64,000 nucleotides of DNA from JAHHTP01 sp964587555 (lineage in GTDB: Bacteria; Bacillota; Clostridia; Oscillospirales; Ruminococcaceae), in NCBI GenBank assembly GCA_964587555.1, contig CAZPLR010000002.1:22518-86517 (forward strand), in the 5' to 3' direction. Shown one piece after another: positions 1 through 7,609 of the stretch (position 1 is its first letter; every line of letters starts with the position of its first letter). The notes beneath the pieces are model-generated. The model searched no databases, was not told the DNA's origin, and was given only the letters and a program-made list of their open reading frames with translations. The position numbers and the translations under genes are program-made.

Positions 1-12
1 AAAATACAAATC

Positions 13-1485
13 CTATAGCTGAGCGGAATAATTTGGCGCTTCTTTCGTGATATAGATATCATGAGGATGGCTTTCCTTTAAGCCTGCGCCGGTAATCCGA
101 ATAAAGCGCGCCTTTTCATGCATCTCTTCAATTGTGCCGCAGCCCACATAGCCCATACCGGAACGCAAGCCGCCCATCAACTGATAGATGGTATCCGAAA
201 CCTTCCCTTTGTAAGGGACGCGGCCTTCTACCCCTTCCGGAACGAGCTTTTTATTGTTCTGCTGGAAGTAACGATCCTTACTGCCGTTCGCCATTGCGCC
301 AAGGCTGCCCATACCGCGGTAGACCTTAAACTGTCTGCCTTGGTAAATTTCCGTTTCGCCCGGAGATTCCATGCAGCCCGCGAGCAGTGAGCCAAGCATG
401 ACGGTGCTGCCGCCAGCAGCCAGCGCCTTGACGATGTCGCCGGAATATTTAATACCGCCGTCGGCGATGATTGGAATATCATATTTTGCAGCCATGCAGG
501 CGGAATCATAAATTGCGGTGATTTGCGGAACGCCGATGCCTGCAACAACACGGGTGGTGCAGATCGAGCCGGGACCGATGCCCACCTTTACAGCATCCGC
601 GCCCGCCTTAATGAGCGCCTCGGTTGCCTCGGCAGTCGCAACGTTGCCGGCAATCAAAGCAATTTCCGGGAACGCAGCCTTTATCTTCTTGACACATTCC
701 ATAATTCCTCTGCTGTGTCCATGCGCCGAATCAAGCACCAAAACGTCAACCTGCGCATTGATCAGCGCTTCGGCACGCTGCAGCACATCGTTCGTTACGC
801 CGATTGCCGCGCCGCAGAGCAGCCTGCCGCGGGAATCACGCGCAGAATTTGGATACTGTACGCTTTTTTCAATATCCTTGATGGTGATCAGCCCTTTTAA
901 GTTTCCTTCCTCATCGACAAGCGGAAGCTTTTCAATCTTATGCTTGCAGAGAATCGACTGCGCCTCCTCCAACGTCGTATTCATTGGCGCGGTTATCAGG
1001 TTTTCATGGGTCATAACCTCTTTGATCGGGGTCGAATAATCCCGCAGGAAACGCAGATCACGGTTGGTCAGGATACCAACCAGCTTACCGCCGTCCACAA
1101 TCGGAACGCCGGATATTTTATATTTTCCCATCAGCTCGTCCGCATCGGACACCAGATGCTCCGGGCTTAAATAAAACGGGTCGACAATTACGCCGTTTTC
1201 AGAGCGTTTTACCTTGTCTACCTCATCCGCCTGCGCGGCAATGCTCATATTCTTATGAATGATGCCGATACCGCCCTCGCGTGCAATTGCGATCGCCATG
1301 TGCGATTCGGTTACGGTATCCATCGCCGCTGTGACCACCGGCGTATTCAGATAGATATTCTTTGCAAGTCTGGATCGCAGGCAAACGTCCGCCGGAAGCA
1401 CGCCCGATTTTGCCGGAATCAGCAGTACGTCGTCAAACGTCAGACCCTCTTTCGGAAATTTGTCCTGATAGTTTGTGTTCAGCAT
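13..1485 (-). CDS. guaB: Inosine-5'-monophosphate dehydrogenase
   Basis: Oxidises IMP to XMP with NAD+, the committed cytoplasmic step of GMP synthesis. The 490 residues are full length for the family. A (beta/alpha)8 barrel is interrupted by a CBS pair at about residues 95-205. The nucleotide-binding stretch DSAHGH (252-257) and the active-site loop GIGPGSICTTR (302-312, catalytic Cys309) are intact. The ATG is preceded by GAGGGG and the gene has its own consensus promoter about 55 bases upstream. It is the leftmost gene and its downstream neighbour lies outside the window. I see no purine riboswitch in the short leader. Confidence 0.97.
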   Translation of the reverse strand: MLNTNYQDKFPKEGLTFDDVLLIPAKSGVLPADVCLRSRLAKNIYLNTPVVTAAMDTVTESHMAIAIAREGGIGIIHKNMSIAAQADEVDKVKRSENGVIVDPFYLSPEHLVSDADELMGKYKISGVPIVDGGKLVGILTNRDLRFLRDYSTPIKEVMTHENLITAPMNTTLEEAQSILCKHKIEKLPLVDEEGNLKGLITIKDIEKSVQYPNSARDSRGRLLCGAAIGVTNDVLQRAEALINAQVDVLVLDSAHGHSRGIMECVKKIKAAFPEIALIAGNVATAEATEALIKAGADAVKVGIGPGSICTTRVVAGIGVPQITAIYDSACMAAKYDIPIIADGGIKYSGDIVKALAAGGSTVMLGSLLAGCMESPGETEIYQGRQFKVYRGMGSLGAMANGSKDRYFQQNNKKLVPEGVEGRVPYKGKVSDTIYQLMGGLRSGMGYVGCGTIEEMHEKARFIRITGAGLKESHPHDIYITKEAPNYSAQL

Positions 1486-1539
1486 TTGTTACAACCCCTC
1501 TTCCAATTTAATTTTCTAAAAAGCGGATATTCACCGATT

Positions 1540-1568
1540 ATTATAGCACGAACTTTATTTTTTTTCAA
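1540..1568 (-). promoter_or_regulatory. Sigma-A promoter of guaB
   Basis: On the minus strand, TTGAAA (1563-1568) and TATAAT (1540-1545) are separated by 17 bases, with TGC directly before the -10 (extended -10). It lies 55 bases before the guaB start. Confidence 0.8.
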
Positions 1569-1626
1569 CCTCTCGCACGAAGAAAAGCAGACTAGATTTT
1601 GCCTAAATTCTGTGTGGTTTTTATGC

Positions 1627-2364
1627 TCATTCCTTCCACTCGATGCGCGCGGTAAAGCAGGTAACATCGCCTTCCAAAAGCCCTGCCAAAAGCACGCCGT
1701 TTTGTTCCCTTTTAAACCCTATCCGGATGGTATCCCCCAAAACCGCTTCTTTTTTGAAATGAATCTGGAAATTGCGAACCGGCTTGACCGCATCCTCCCT
1801 CCGCAGCGCGTCAAACGCCATATCCGCATATTTAGCGTTATAGGTGTGCCCGTTAAGGTCGATATCGGAGTACCGCACGGTATGGACGCCCTGCGGCATG
1901 AACGTAAGCTCCTCCTTCTCAAAAAGCATCCGCTGCGGCAGCTTAGCGGCGCACGCGTACGCAATCGGCTTTAATTCGCCGACAAATTCCTTCGGTCTAA
2001 GCACCCTCCGGCTCTCCGGATCGACCAGAAGCCACTGAGAAGCCGCCTCAGCCAAAATCTCGCCGGACTCGGCTTCGATCCGGTAGTCACGCAGAAATAC
2101 CGCGCCTTTTGTTCCCACCTCCCATGTCCGGCAGGTTATCACCTCGTTTGGTTTGGGGACTCTTATCATCTTAATCTGCACCTGAGAGAGAAGAAATACC
2201 TGCCCCTGCTCCAAAAGCCACGCATGGGTATAGCCTCTGTGATCGTAATCAATCCCTGCAACGTCCGAAATGCAGTGCAGCAATGCGGAAAGCTTCATCT
2301 CCTCCTTACAGTCGCAGTCGCAGTAATATACCTGAAGCTTATGGCTGAAAATGCCCTCTTCCAT
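1627..2364 (-). CDS. Acyl-ACP thioesterase (FatA-like, double hot-dog)
   Basis: Likely hydrolyses acyl-ACP to free fatty acid in the cytoplasm. The 245 residues fit two hot-dog folds (about 1-130 and 145-245). The second carries the D-x-N-x-H signature (DLNGHTYNAKY) that contributes Asn and His to catalysis in the plant-type FatA/FatB family (PF01643). I chose the ATG at 2364, which has AAAGGA upstream; an in-frame start 11 codons earlier lacks a ribosome site. It follows serS and its terminator, so it is probably transcribed on its own. Chain-length preference cannot be read from the sequence. Confidence 0.85.
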   Translation of the reverse strand: MEEGIFSHKLQVYYCDCDCKEEMKLSALLHCISDVAGIDYDHRGYTHAWLLEQGQVFLLSQVQIKMIRVPKPNEVITCRTWEVGTKGAVFLRDYRIEAESGEILAEAASQWLLVDPESRRVLRPKEFVGELKPIAYACAAKLPQRMLFEKEELTFMPQGVHTVRYSDIDLNGHTYNAKYADMAFDALRREDAVKPVRNFQIHFKKEAVLGDTIRIGFKREQNGVLLAGLLEGDVTCFTARIEWKE

Positions 2365-2397
2365 TTTAGTTCCTTTCTGATCGTCTGGTCGGCACAA

Positions 2398-2447
2398 AAA
2401 GCCGCACGCTTTTGTTTCACATGAAACATTTTAAAGCATACGGCTTT
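2398..2447 (-). terminator. serS terminator with an embedded palindrome
   Basis: On the minus strand, arms beginning AAAGCCG and ending CGGCTTT flank a 16-base near-parS palindrome and are followed by TTTTT. It lies just after the serS stop codon. Confidence 0.75.
2413..2428. promoter_or_regulatory. Near-consensus parS site
   Basis: TGTTTCACATGAAACA differs from the Bacillus subtilis parS consensus TGTTTCACGTGAAACA at one central base. It is intergenic, in the loop of the serS terminator, 1.3 kb from parB. It is a candidate ParB (or Noc) binding site; binding is inferred. Confidence 0.65.
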
Positions 2448-2453
2448 CTTCTT

Positions 2454-3731
2454 TTACCGAAGCAGTTCTTTGCCGCCCATGTAAGGCTGCAATACCTTTG
2501 GGATGCGGACCGAGCCGTCCGCGTTTAAGTTATTCTCTAAGAATGCGATCAGCATGCGCGGCGGCGCAACGACCGTGTTGTTTAAGGTATGCGCAAGATA
2601 TTTGCCCTTTTCACCGTTCACGCGGATTTTAAGCCTTCTTGCCTGTGCGTCGCCCAGATTGGAACAGCTTCCGACCTCAAAATATTTTTTCTGGCGCGGA
2701 CTCCACGCTTCCACGTCGATGGATTTCACCTTCAAATCCGCCAAATCGCCGGAGCAGCATTCCAATGTGCGCACCGGAATATCTAAGCTGCGAAACAGAT
2801 CGACGGTATTCTGCCAAAGCTTATCAAACCAGTGCATACTGTCCTCTGGCTTGCAAACAACAATCATCTCCTGCTTTTCGAATTGATGGATGCGGTAAAC
2901 GCCGCGCTCTTCGATGCCATGCGCGCCCTTTTCCTTCCGGAAACACGGAGAATAGGAGGTCAAAGTCAGCGGCAGCTTACTTTCGTCGATGATCTGGTCG
3001 ATGAATTTGCCAATCATGCTGTGCTCAGATGTGCCGATCAGATAAAGATCCTCCCCCTCGATCTTATACATCATTGCGTCCATCTCCGCAAAGCTCATAA
3101 CGCCGGTTACGACATTGCTGCGGATCATAAAAGGCGGTACGCAGTAGGTAAAGCCGCGATCAATCATAAAATCTCTCGCGTAAGAGATAACAGCGGAATG
3201 CAGACGCGCGATATCCCCCATCAAATAATAGAAACCATTGCCTGCAACGCGGCGCGCGCTGTCAAGATCGATGCCGTTCAGTTTTTCCATGATCTCGGTG
3301 TGATATGGAATCTCAAAATCCGGGACAACCGGCTCGCCGTATTTCTGAATTTCAACGTTCTCGCTGTCATCCTTCCCAATCGGGACAGACGGATCGATGA
3401 TGTTCGGAATGACCATCATAATCTGGTTCACCTTTTCCGAAAGCTCTTTTTCCTTGGCTTCCAGCTCCTCCAATCGTGCGGCCTGATCCGACACCAGCTT
3501 TTTCATCTCCTCGGCTTCTTCCTTTTTTCCCTGCGCATACAGTCTGCCGATGCTTTTGGAAATGCTGTTGCGCTTTGCACGCAGGTCATTTGCTTCCTGA
3601 ATTGCGCTGCGGCTCTGCTCGTCAAGGGAAATGACCTCATCAACCAGCGGCAGCTTGCTGTCTTGGAATTTATTACGGATATTCTGCTTTACAATCTCCG
3701 GGTTCTGCCTTAAAAATTTGATATCCAGCAT
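2454..3731 (-). CDS. serS: Serine--tRNA ligase
   Basis: Charges tRNA-Ser (and tRNA-Sec where present) with serine. The 425 residues show an N-terminal long coiled-coil arm (about 1-110) that binds the tRNA variable arm, then a class II catalytic core with motif 2 (FRKEKGAHG...RVHQF-like, read here as GVYRIHQFEK) and motif 3 (PPRMLIAFLENN). The ATG has AGAGGT upstream and sits only 18 bases after parB, so there is no room for a T-box leader. It is likely cotranscribed with parA-parB and ends at a terminator. Confidence 0.97.
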   Translation of the reverse strand: MLDIKFLRQNPEIVKQNIRNKFQDSKLPLVDEVISLDEQSRSAIQEANDLRAKRNSISKSIGRLYAQGKKEEAEEMKKLVSDQAARLEELEAKEKELSEKVNQIMMVIPNIIDPSVPIGKDDSENVEIQKYGEPVVPDFEIPYHTEIMEKLNGIDLDSARRVAGNGFYYLMGDIARLHSAVISYARDFMIDRGFTYCVPPFMIRSNVVTGVMSFAEMDAMMYKIEGEDLYLIGTSEHSMIGKFIDQIIDESKLPLTLTSYSPCFRKEKGAHGIEERGVYRIHQFEKQEMIVVCKPEDSMHWFDKLWQNTVDLFRSLDIPVRTLECCSGDLADLKVKSIDVEAWSPRQKKYFEVGSCSNLGDAQARRLKIRVNGEKGKYLAHTLNNTVVAPPRMLIAFLENNLNADGSVRIPKVLQPYMGGKELLR

Positions 3732-3749
3732 TGTGTATCTACCTCTTTT

Positions 3750-4649
3750 TTATATTGATTCGCCGCTTTCCGAAAGCGACAGACGCTCCAGCAATTCTTT
3801 TAATTCCTCTTTGGTTTGGAAGGAGAGCTCTATTTTTCCCTTCTCTTGATTCTGCCTAACCTTAAGAACCGCCTTTTTTCCAAAGGATTCCTGCAGCTTT
3901 AACTGCACCTCATCGTAAAAGCTGTCCTGCCTCAATTGCTTTTCCTGCGCGGAAACCTGCTGCTTTTTCTGACTCTTTGCGGCAAGCTCCTCCAGCTCTC
4001 TGACCGAAAGCTTTTTCTCGATGGCATATTTTGCGATTTTCAGTTGTTGCTCCTCCGGAAAGCTTAGGATTGTTCTTGCGTGCCCAGCGGTAAGCTCGCC
4101 GCTTTCCACCAGCGCGAGGATCTCGTCGCTTAGCCGCAGCAGCCGCAGGGCGTTTGCAACGACTGGACGGGATTTTCCAACCACCTTTGCCGCCTGCTCC
4201 TGCGTCATATGATATTCCTCGCAGAGCCGGTAATAGCCCTCTGCTTCCTCAACCGGATTTAAATCCTCGCGCTGTAAATTTTCGATCAGCGCAAGCTGGA
4301 AGGCAACGTCCTCCGGAAAGCTTTTGATCACAACTGGAACCTCGCTTAATCCAGCCATTCGCGCCGCGCGCCAACGCCGCTCTCCCGCGACAATGCGGTA
4401 GCCGCCTTTCTCAATCGGCGTCACTAGGATCGGCTGCAAAACGCCGTGCTGTCCAATGGACTCTGCAAGCTGCAATAGCGCTTCCTTTTCAAAAGAGCGT
4501 CTTGGCTGCTGTTTATTCGGCTCAATCTCGCTGATCCGCAGCGTTTTTACCGCCTTGGATTCCTCGGTTTGCAGCTTTTCCAGTTCTTCCAGCGGATTGC
4601 CGTCATCAAACAAAGCTTCCAAGCCTCTGCCTAAAGCCCTTTTCTTCAT
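3750..4649 (-). CDS. parB: Chromosome partitioning protein ParB (Spo0J)
   Basis: CTP-dependent clamp that loads at parS near the origin and works with ParA and SMC in chromosome segregation. The 299 residues show the N-terminal ParA-stimulating stretch KKRALGRGLEALF, the CTP-binding boxes including GERRWRAARMAG, a central helix-turn-helix and a C-terminal dimerisation domain. The start chosen is the ATG at 4649, with AAAGGA nine bases upstream; a TTG seven codons earlier overlaps that ribosome site. It lies 13 bases after parA. A perfect parS is at 12948-12963. Confidence 0.95.
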   Translation of the reverse strand: MKKRALGRGLEALFDDGNPLEELEKLQTEESKAVKTLRISEIEPNKQQPRRSFEKEALLQLAESIGQHGVLQPILVTPIEKGGYRIVAGERRWRAARMAGLSEVPVVIKSFPEDVAFQLALIENLQREDLNPVEEAEGYYRLCEEYHMTQEQAAKVVGKSRPVVANALRLLRLSDEILALVESGELTAGHARTILSFPEEQQLKIAKYAIEKKLSVRELEELAAKSQKKQQVSAQEKQLRQDSFYDEVQLKLQESFGKKAVLKVRQNQEKGKIELSFQTKEELKELLERLSLSESGESI

Positions 4650-4662
4650 AGCATCGTTTCCT

Positions 4663-5460
4663 TTATCCAATTATTTTCTTCTTCTGCTGCTTTAAAAATT
4701 CCGTAACAAAATTCCAGTATTGCAGCGTGATCTTTGCCGACCTTGCGTATGTATTGAGCGGCATCCCGTAGCTATTCGCCTCAGACGCCTTAATGCTTCT
4801 GGAGATACGCGTTTTATAGACCTTGCTGCCGAAATTAGCGCGCAGTTCCTCCTCCACCTGACGGTTTAAGTTCAAGCGGTCGTCATACATAGTGAGTAGT
4901 ACGCCCTCAATATTCAAAGCAGGATTCCATTTTCGTTTGACCGATTTGATTGTGTCGATAAGCTGCTTCAGCCCCTCCAGTGCGAAATACTCTGCCTGCA
5001 TTGGGATCAGCACTGTGTCTGCCGCTACCAGAAGATTTAAGGTAATCAGCCCTAAGGACGGCGGACAGTCGATAATGATGTAATCATATTCCTTTTTCAG
5101 CGGCGCAATAACCGTTTTCGCACGCAGATAACGCTCCTCCGTTTCGACCAGTTCTATCTCCGCACCCGCCAGCTCGATATTTGCCGGAAGCAGAAAAAGA
5201 TTTTTCAGCGCGGTCTTTACAATTACATTCTGCGCCGGTTCTTCTTCAATTAAGCAGTGGTAAAAGGATTTGCTTCCTTTTTTCAGCCGCACGCCGATAC
5301 CGCTCGTGGTACTTCCCTGCATATCGCCGTCGATGAGCAGCACTCTTTTCCCGCTGTCGCTAAGACATGCCGCCATATTAATCGCAGTCGTTGTTTTCGC
5401 AACGCCGCCTTTTTGATTGGCAATTGCCACGACCTTTCCAATTTTATTGCCCGAAGTCAT
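4663..5460 (-). CDS. parA: ParA/Soj family partition ATPase
   Basis: Deviant Walker ATPase that binds the nucleoid as an ATP dimer and is stimulated by ParB; in Bacillus the Soj form also controls DnaA. The 265 residues show the deviant P-loop KGGVAKTTTA near residue 18, the Walker B-like region IIIDCPPSLGLIT, and the usual C-terminus. It is the first gene of parA-parB-serS, with promoters at 5624-5652 and possibly 5574. Confidence 0.96.
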   Translation of the reverse strand: MTSGNKIGKVVAIANQKGGVAKTTTAINMAACLSDSGKRVLLIDGDMQGSTTSGIGVRLKKGSKSFYHCLIEEEPAQNVIVKTALKNLFLLPANIELAGAEIELVETEERYLRAKTVIAPLKKEYDYIIIDCPPSLGLITLNLLVAADTVLIPMQAEYFALEGLKQLIDTIKSVKRKWNPALNIEGVLLTMYDDRLNLNRQVEEELRANFGSKVYKTRISRSIKASEANSYGMPLNTYARSAKITLQYWNFVTEFLKQQKKKIIG

Positions 5461-5573
5461 GTCTTTCCTTTCGAATTCTTATCCTATCCGCAGAAGATCA
5501 AACACATCTGTCTGCATATTCTCTCCGATCGATATTTTCCTGTATCCAAAACGCATCATATATCAATATCTTC

Positions 5574-5652
5574 ATTATACCATATAAGTCAAGAAACTGC
5601 ATCGCATATTGAATCATGAATTCATTATAGCATGGATTGCGGCGGATTGCAA
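5574..5652 (-). promoter_or_regulatory. parA promoter region (two -10 elements)
   Basis: The upstream promoter has TTGCAA (5647-5652), a 17-base spacer and an extended -10 TGCTATAAT (TATAAT at 5624-5629). A second extended -10, TGGTATAAT (TATAAT at 5574-5579), has no good -35. Both would read into parA. Confidence 0.65.
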
Positions 5653-5662
5653 TCAGAGCAAC

Positions 5663-5699
5663 AAAAAATCTCTATGAATCGTAACGGCTCATAGAGATT
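5663..5699 (-). terminator. Terminator after the mannose-6-phosphate isomerase-like gene
   Basis: Perfect 11-bp arms AATCTCTATGA / TCATAGAGATT with an 11-base loop are followed on the minus strand by a T run. It lies 8 bases beyond the stop codon. Confidence 0.85.
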
Positions 5700-5706
5700 T
5701 TCCCGT

Positions 5707-7440
5707 TTATTTTCTGACCAATGCACAAACGGTCATGATCTCGTCACAATCATACGGCGCGATGGTATAGGTTTCAACACTCGCAGGAAGAATGAAGGTT
5801 TCCGCGTAATGAACGATAAACGGCTCAAATGCGCCGGATGGACTTTCCACCACTGCTGATCTGCCGGAAACCAGATTCAGCATATTAACGCTTCCGTCGT
5901 TCTGGTAGACCAGCTTTTCCTTGGAGCGGCGGCGAACCGTATCGATAAACTCCAGCTCATGCAGTCCTGTCCGCTCCACAACCTTATGTTCATCCGCACA
6001 CAACGTTTCAAAACGATCCACCAGATTTTCCTTAACCCACGCGGTATCGCGATTCCACTGGATCACCTTTTTTCCGTGTTCGATATGGATTGGGCGCGGC
6101 AGCCCGTCAAGTCCCAGTCTGCCCCAATCCCACAGCTTAAAGGTAAAAATATACGGCGTTGCGCTGATCTCCAGCACCATGGTATTCTTGCCGGAGCAAT
6201 GGATCGTCCCTGCCGGAATCAGAATATGATCATGCTTTTTCACCGGAATCCGATTGACATACTGCTCCGCCGGAAAGAGAATCTCCCCTTTTTGCGCGCG
6301 GTAAAGATCACGCAGCATCGCGTCCTGATCCACCCCCGTCTTGACGCCAAGATAGACATAAGTTTCCTCATCCTCATCAGTATCCAGCAGATAATAGCTT
6401 TCGTCCTGTGTGTATGACATTCCGAAGTTCCTTTGAATATACTCAGTCAGCGGATGCACCTGCAAGGAGAGATTCTGCCCGCCCATCGTATCCAGAAAAT
6501 CAAAACGGATCGGAAATTCCGCCCCAAACCGCTCGTATACCCGCTCGCCCAAAAGCTCCTTTGGACGGTAAAGCGTGAGATCCATCGCCGGAAATTCCAT
6601 TCGGACGCCGCCAATGTTGACATAAAGGCTGTTTTCCTCCGGTACGCCGTCAAAACTCCAAGCGTAATTCGGCGCTTCCGGCAGCGCGCAGACCTCCTTC
6701 ATCCACTGACCTCCCCACACTCCCGGATCAAAGTACGGAACCAAGCGAAACGGACGGTGCGCAAGCTGATCCAAAACCTCAAAAAAGCTCTCTGCATCCA
6801 GCATTTTCGGGCATTCAGCATCATTTGCATCCAAGACGTACTTCATCCTTTTCCAGACCAGCCCCGTCTTATGACGGTCGGCAAGCCGCCAATCCAAAAA
6901 GTAACCCTGTTTATATTTAGATAGCTGCGGCGCGTCACTGTTATCGGTGTGAACGTTCGCCAAGCCGCGTCTATAACGGCATTGGATCTCCCAGCGCGCC
7001 ATATCGCAGCAGATCAATATATCACCTGTGGTAATAAGCGCCGCGCCGACTCCATACACGATCCTCAGCCCGTCGGTTTGCCGCAGCCTTCTTTGCATTT
7101 GCTCTATTCTCTGCGGGTCAAAATATTTCTCCCAATGATCCTGACAAAGATACCCGAAAACACGATCGTCGGTTAGGTAAGGCTTTACCTTCTTTGCATA
7201 CGCTTCCTTATCAAGCATGCAGTCCTCCGCATAAAAAACGCCGGCGGGCGCAAGCTGTGCGAAAATGGAGGAAATTGTCCGCTTCTCAACCCCAGGATAG
7301 CAGTCAAAAACAATCACTTTATCGCCTGTAATCTCATTTTTGAGTACCTGCGCAATTGCCTGCGCTCCCTCAAATGCCGTTTTGCCTGCAACGCTATATT
7401 CCGGAAAACAGTCATAATTATGGTACTGTGGAACCTTCAA
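5707..7440 (-). CDS. Class I mannose-6-phosphate isomerase-like protein with extra N-terminal domain
   Basis: Probably interconverts mannose-6-phosphate and fructose-6-phosphate. The C-terminal half (about residues 240-577) has the cupin fold signature of type I isomerases with candidate zinc ligands Gln327 and His329 (in LSLQVHP), Glu347, and His414 (in PAGTIHCSG). The first 240 residues are an additional domain found in long Firmicute members; I see no P-loop in it and do not assign a function. The start is a TTG at 7440, six bases after GGGAGG. A longer in-frame start at 7533 is rejected because it lies upstream of the promoter. The gene is divergent from an alpha-mannosidase, which supports a mannose role. 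It lacks a linked transporter. Confidence 0.75.
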   Translation of the reverse strand: MKVPQYHNYDCFPEYSVAGKTAFEGAQAIAQVLKNEITGDKVIVFDCYPGVEKRTISSIFAQLAPAGVFYAEDCMLDKEAYAKKVKPYLTDDRVFGYLCQDHWEKYFDPQRIEQMQRRLRQTDGLRIVYGVGAALITTGDILICCDMARWEIQCRYRRGLANVHTDNSDAPQLSKYKQGYFLDWRLADRHKTGLVWKRMKYVLDANDAECPKMLDAESFFEVLDQLAHRPFRLVPYFDPGVWGGQWMKEVCALPEAPNYAWSFDGVPEENSLYVNIGGVRMEFPAMDLTLYRPKELLGERVYERFGAEFPIRFDFLDTMGGQNLSLQVHPLTEYIQRNFGMSYTQDESYYLLDTDEDEETYVYLGVKTGVDQDAMLRDLYRAQKGEILFPAEQYVNRIPVKKHDHILIPAGTIHCSGKNTMVLEISATPYIFTFKLWDWGRLGLDGLPRPIHIEHGKKVIQWNRDTAWVKENLVDRFETLCADEHKVVERTGLHELEFIDTVRRRSKEKLVYQNDGSVNMLNLVSGRSAVVESPSGAFEPFIVHYAETFILPASVETYTIAPYDCDEIMTVCALVRK

Positions 7441-7468
7441 GTCTCTCCCTCCCTTTTTCTCGGTTGGT

Positions 7469-7497
7469 ATTATAGCATAGGCAGATAGAAATGTCAA
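7469..7497 (-). promoter_or_regulatory. Promoter of the isomerase-like gene (left arm of divergent pair)
   Basis: On the minus strand, consensus TTGACA (7492-7497) and TATAAT (7469-7474) are separated by 17 bases, with extended TGC. The leader to the TTG start is about 20 bases, which fixes that start. Confidence 0.9.
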
Positions 7498-7532
7498 TAC
7501 CAATTCAGATAATCGCCTTTCATGTATTGACA
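7492..7532. promoter_or_regulatory. Candidate operator: inverted GTATTGACA blocks
   Basis: The 9-mer GTATTGACA occurs at 7524-7532 on the plus strand and at 7492-7500 on the minus strand, overlapping both -35 boxes, with 23 bases between. The GntR-family gene at 10012 is the obvious candidate ligand; this is inference. Confidence 0.5.
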
Positions 7533-7554
7533 AATGAAGTATCTATGCTATAAT
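7527..7554 (+). promoter_or_regulatory. Promoter of the alpha-mannosidase operon (right arm)
   Basis: Consensus TTGACA (7527-7532) and TATAAT (7549-7554) have a 16-base spacer and extended TGC. It is a near mirror image of the divergent promoter. Confidence 0.9.
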
Positions 7555-7609
7555 AAAGAGAAGAACGGGTAAAATTCCAATCATTCCAAAATAAAACGAG
7601 GAAATAAGA

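Noticed and set aside
1486..1539. Possible purine riboswitch before guaB
   Set aside because: The leader after the promoter is only about 50 bases and shows no purine-riboswitch core.
2832..3713. Long open frame opposite serS
   Set aside because: It is antisense to a clear serine--tRNA ligase; composition follows the codon pattern of serS and it has no ribosome site.
3732..3749. Possible T-box leader for serS
   Set aside because: parB ends only 18 bases upstream of serS, leaving no space.
7441..7533. Longer start for the isomerase-like protein (31 extra residues)
   Set aside because: That start lies upstream of the consensus promoter; the TTG at 7440 has GGGAGG at proper spacing.
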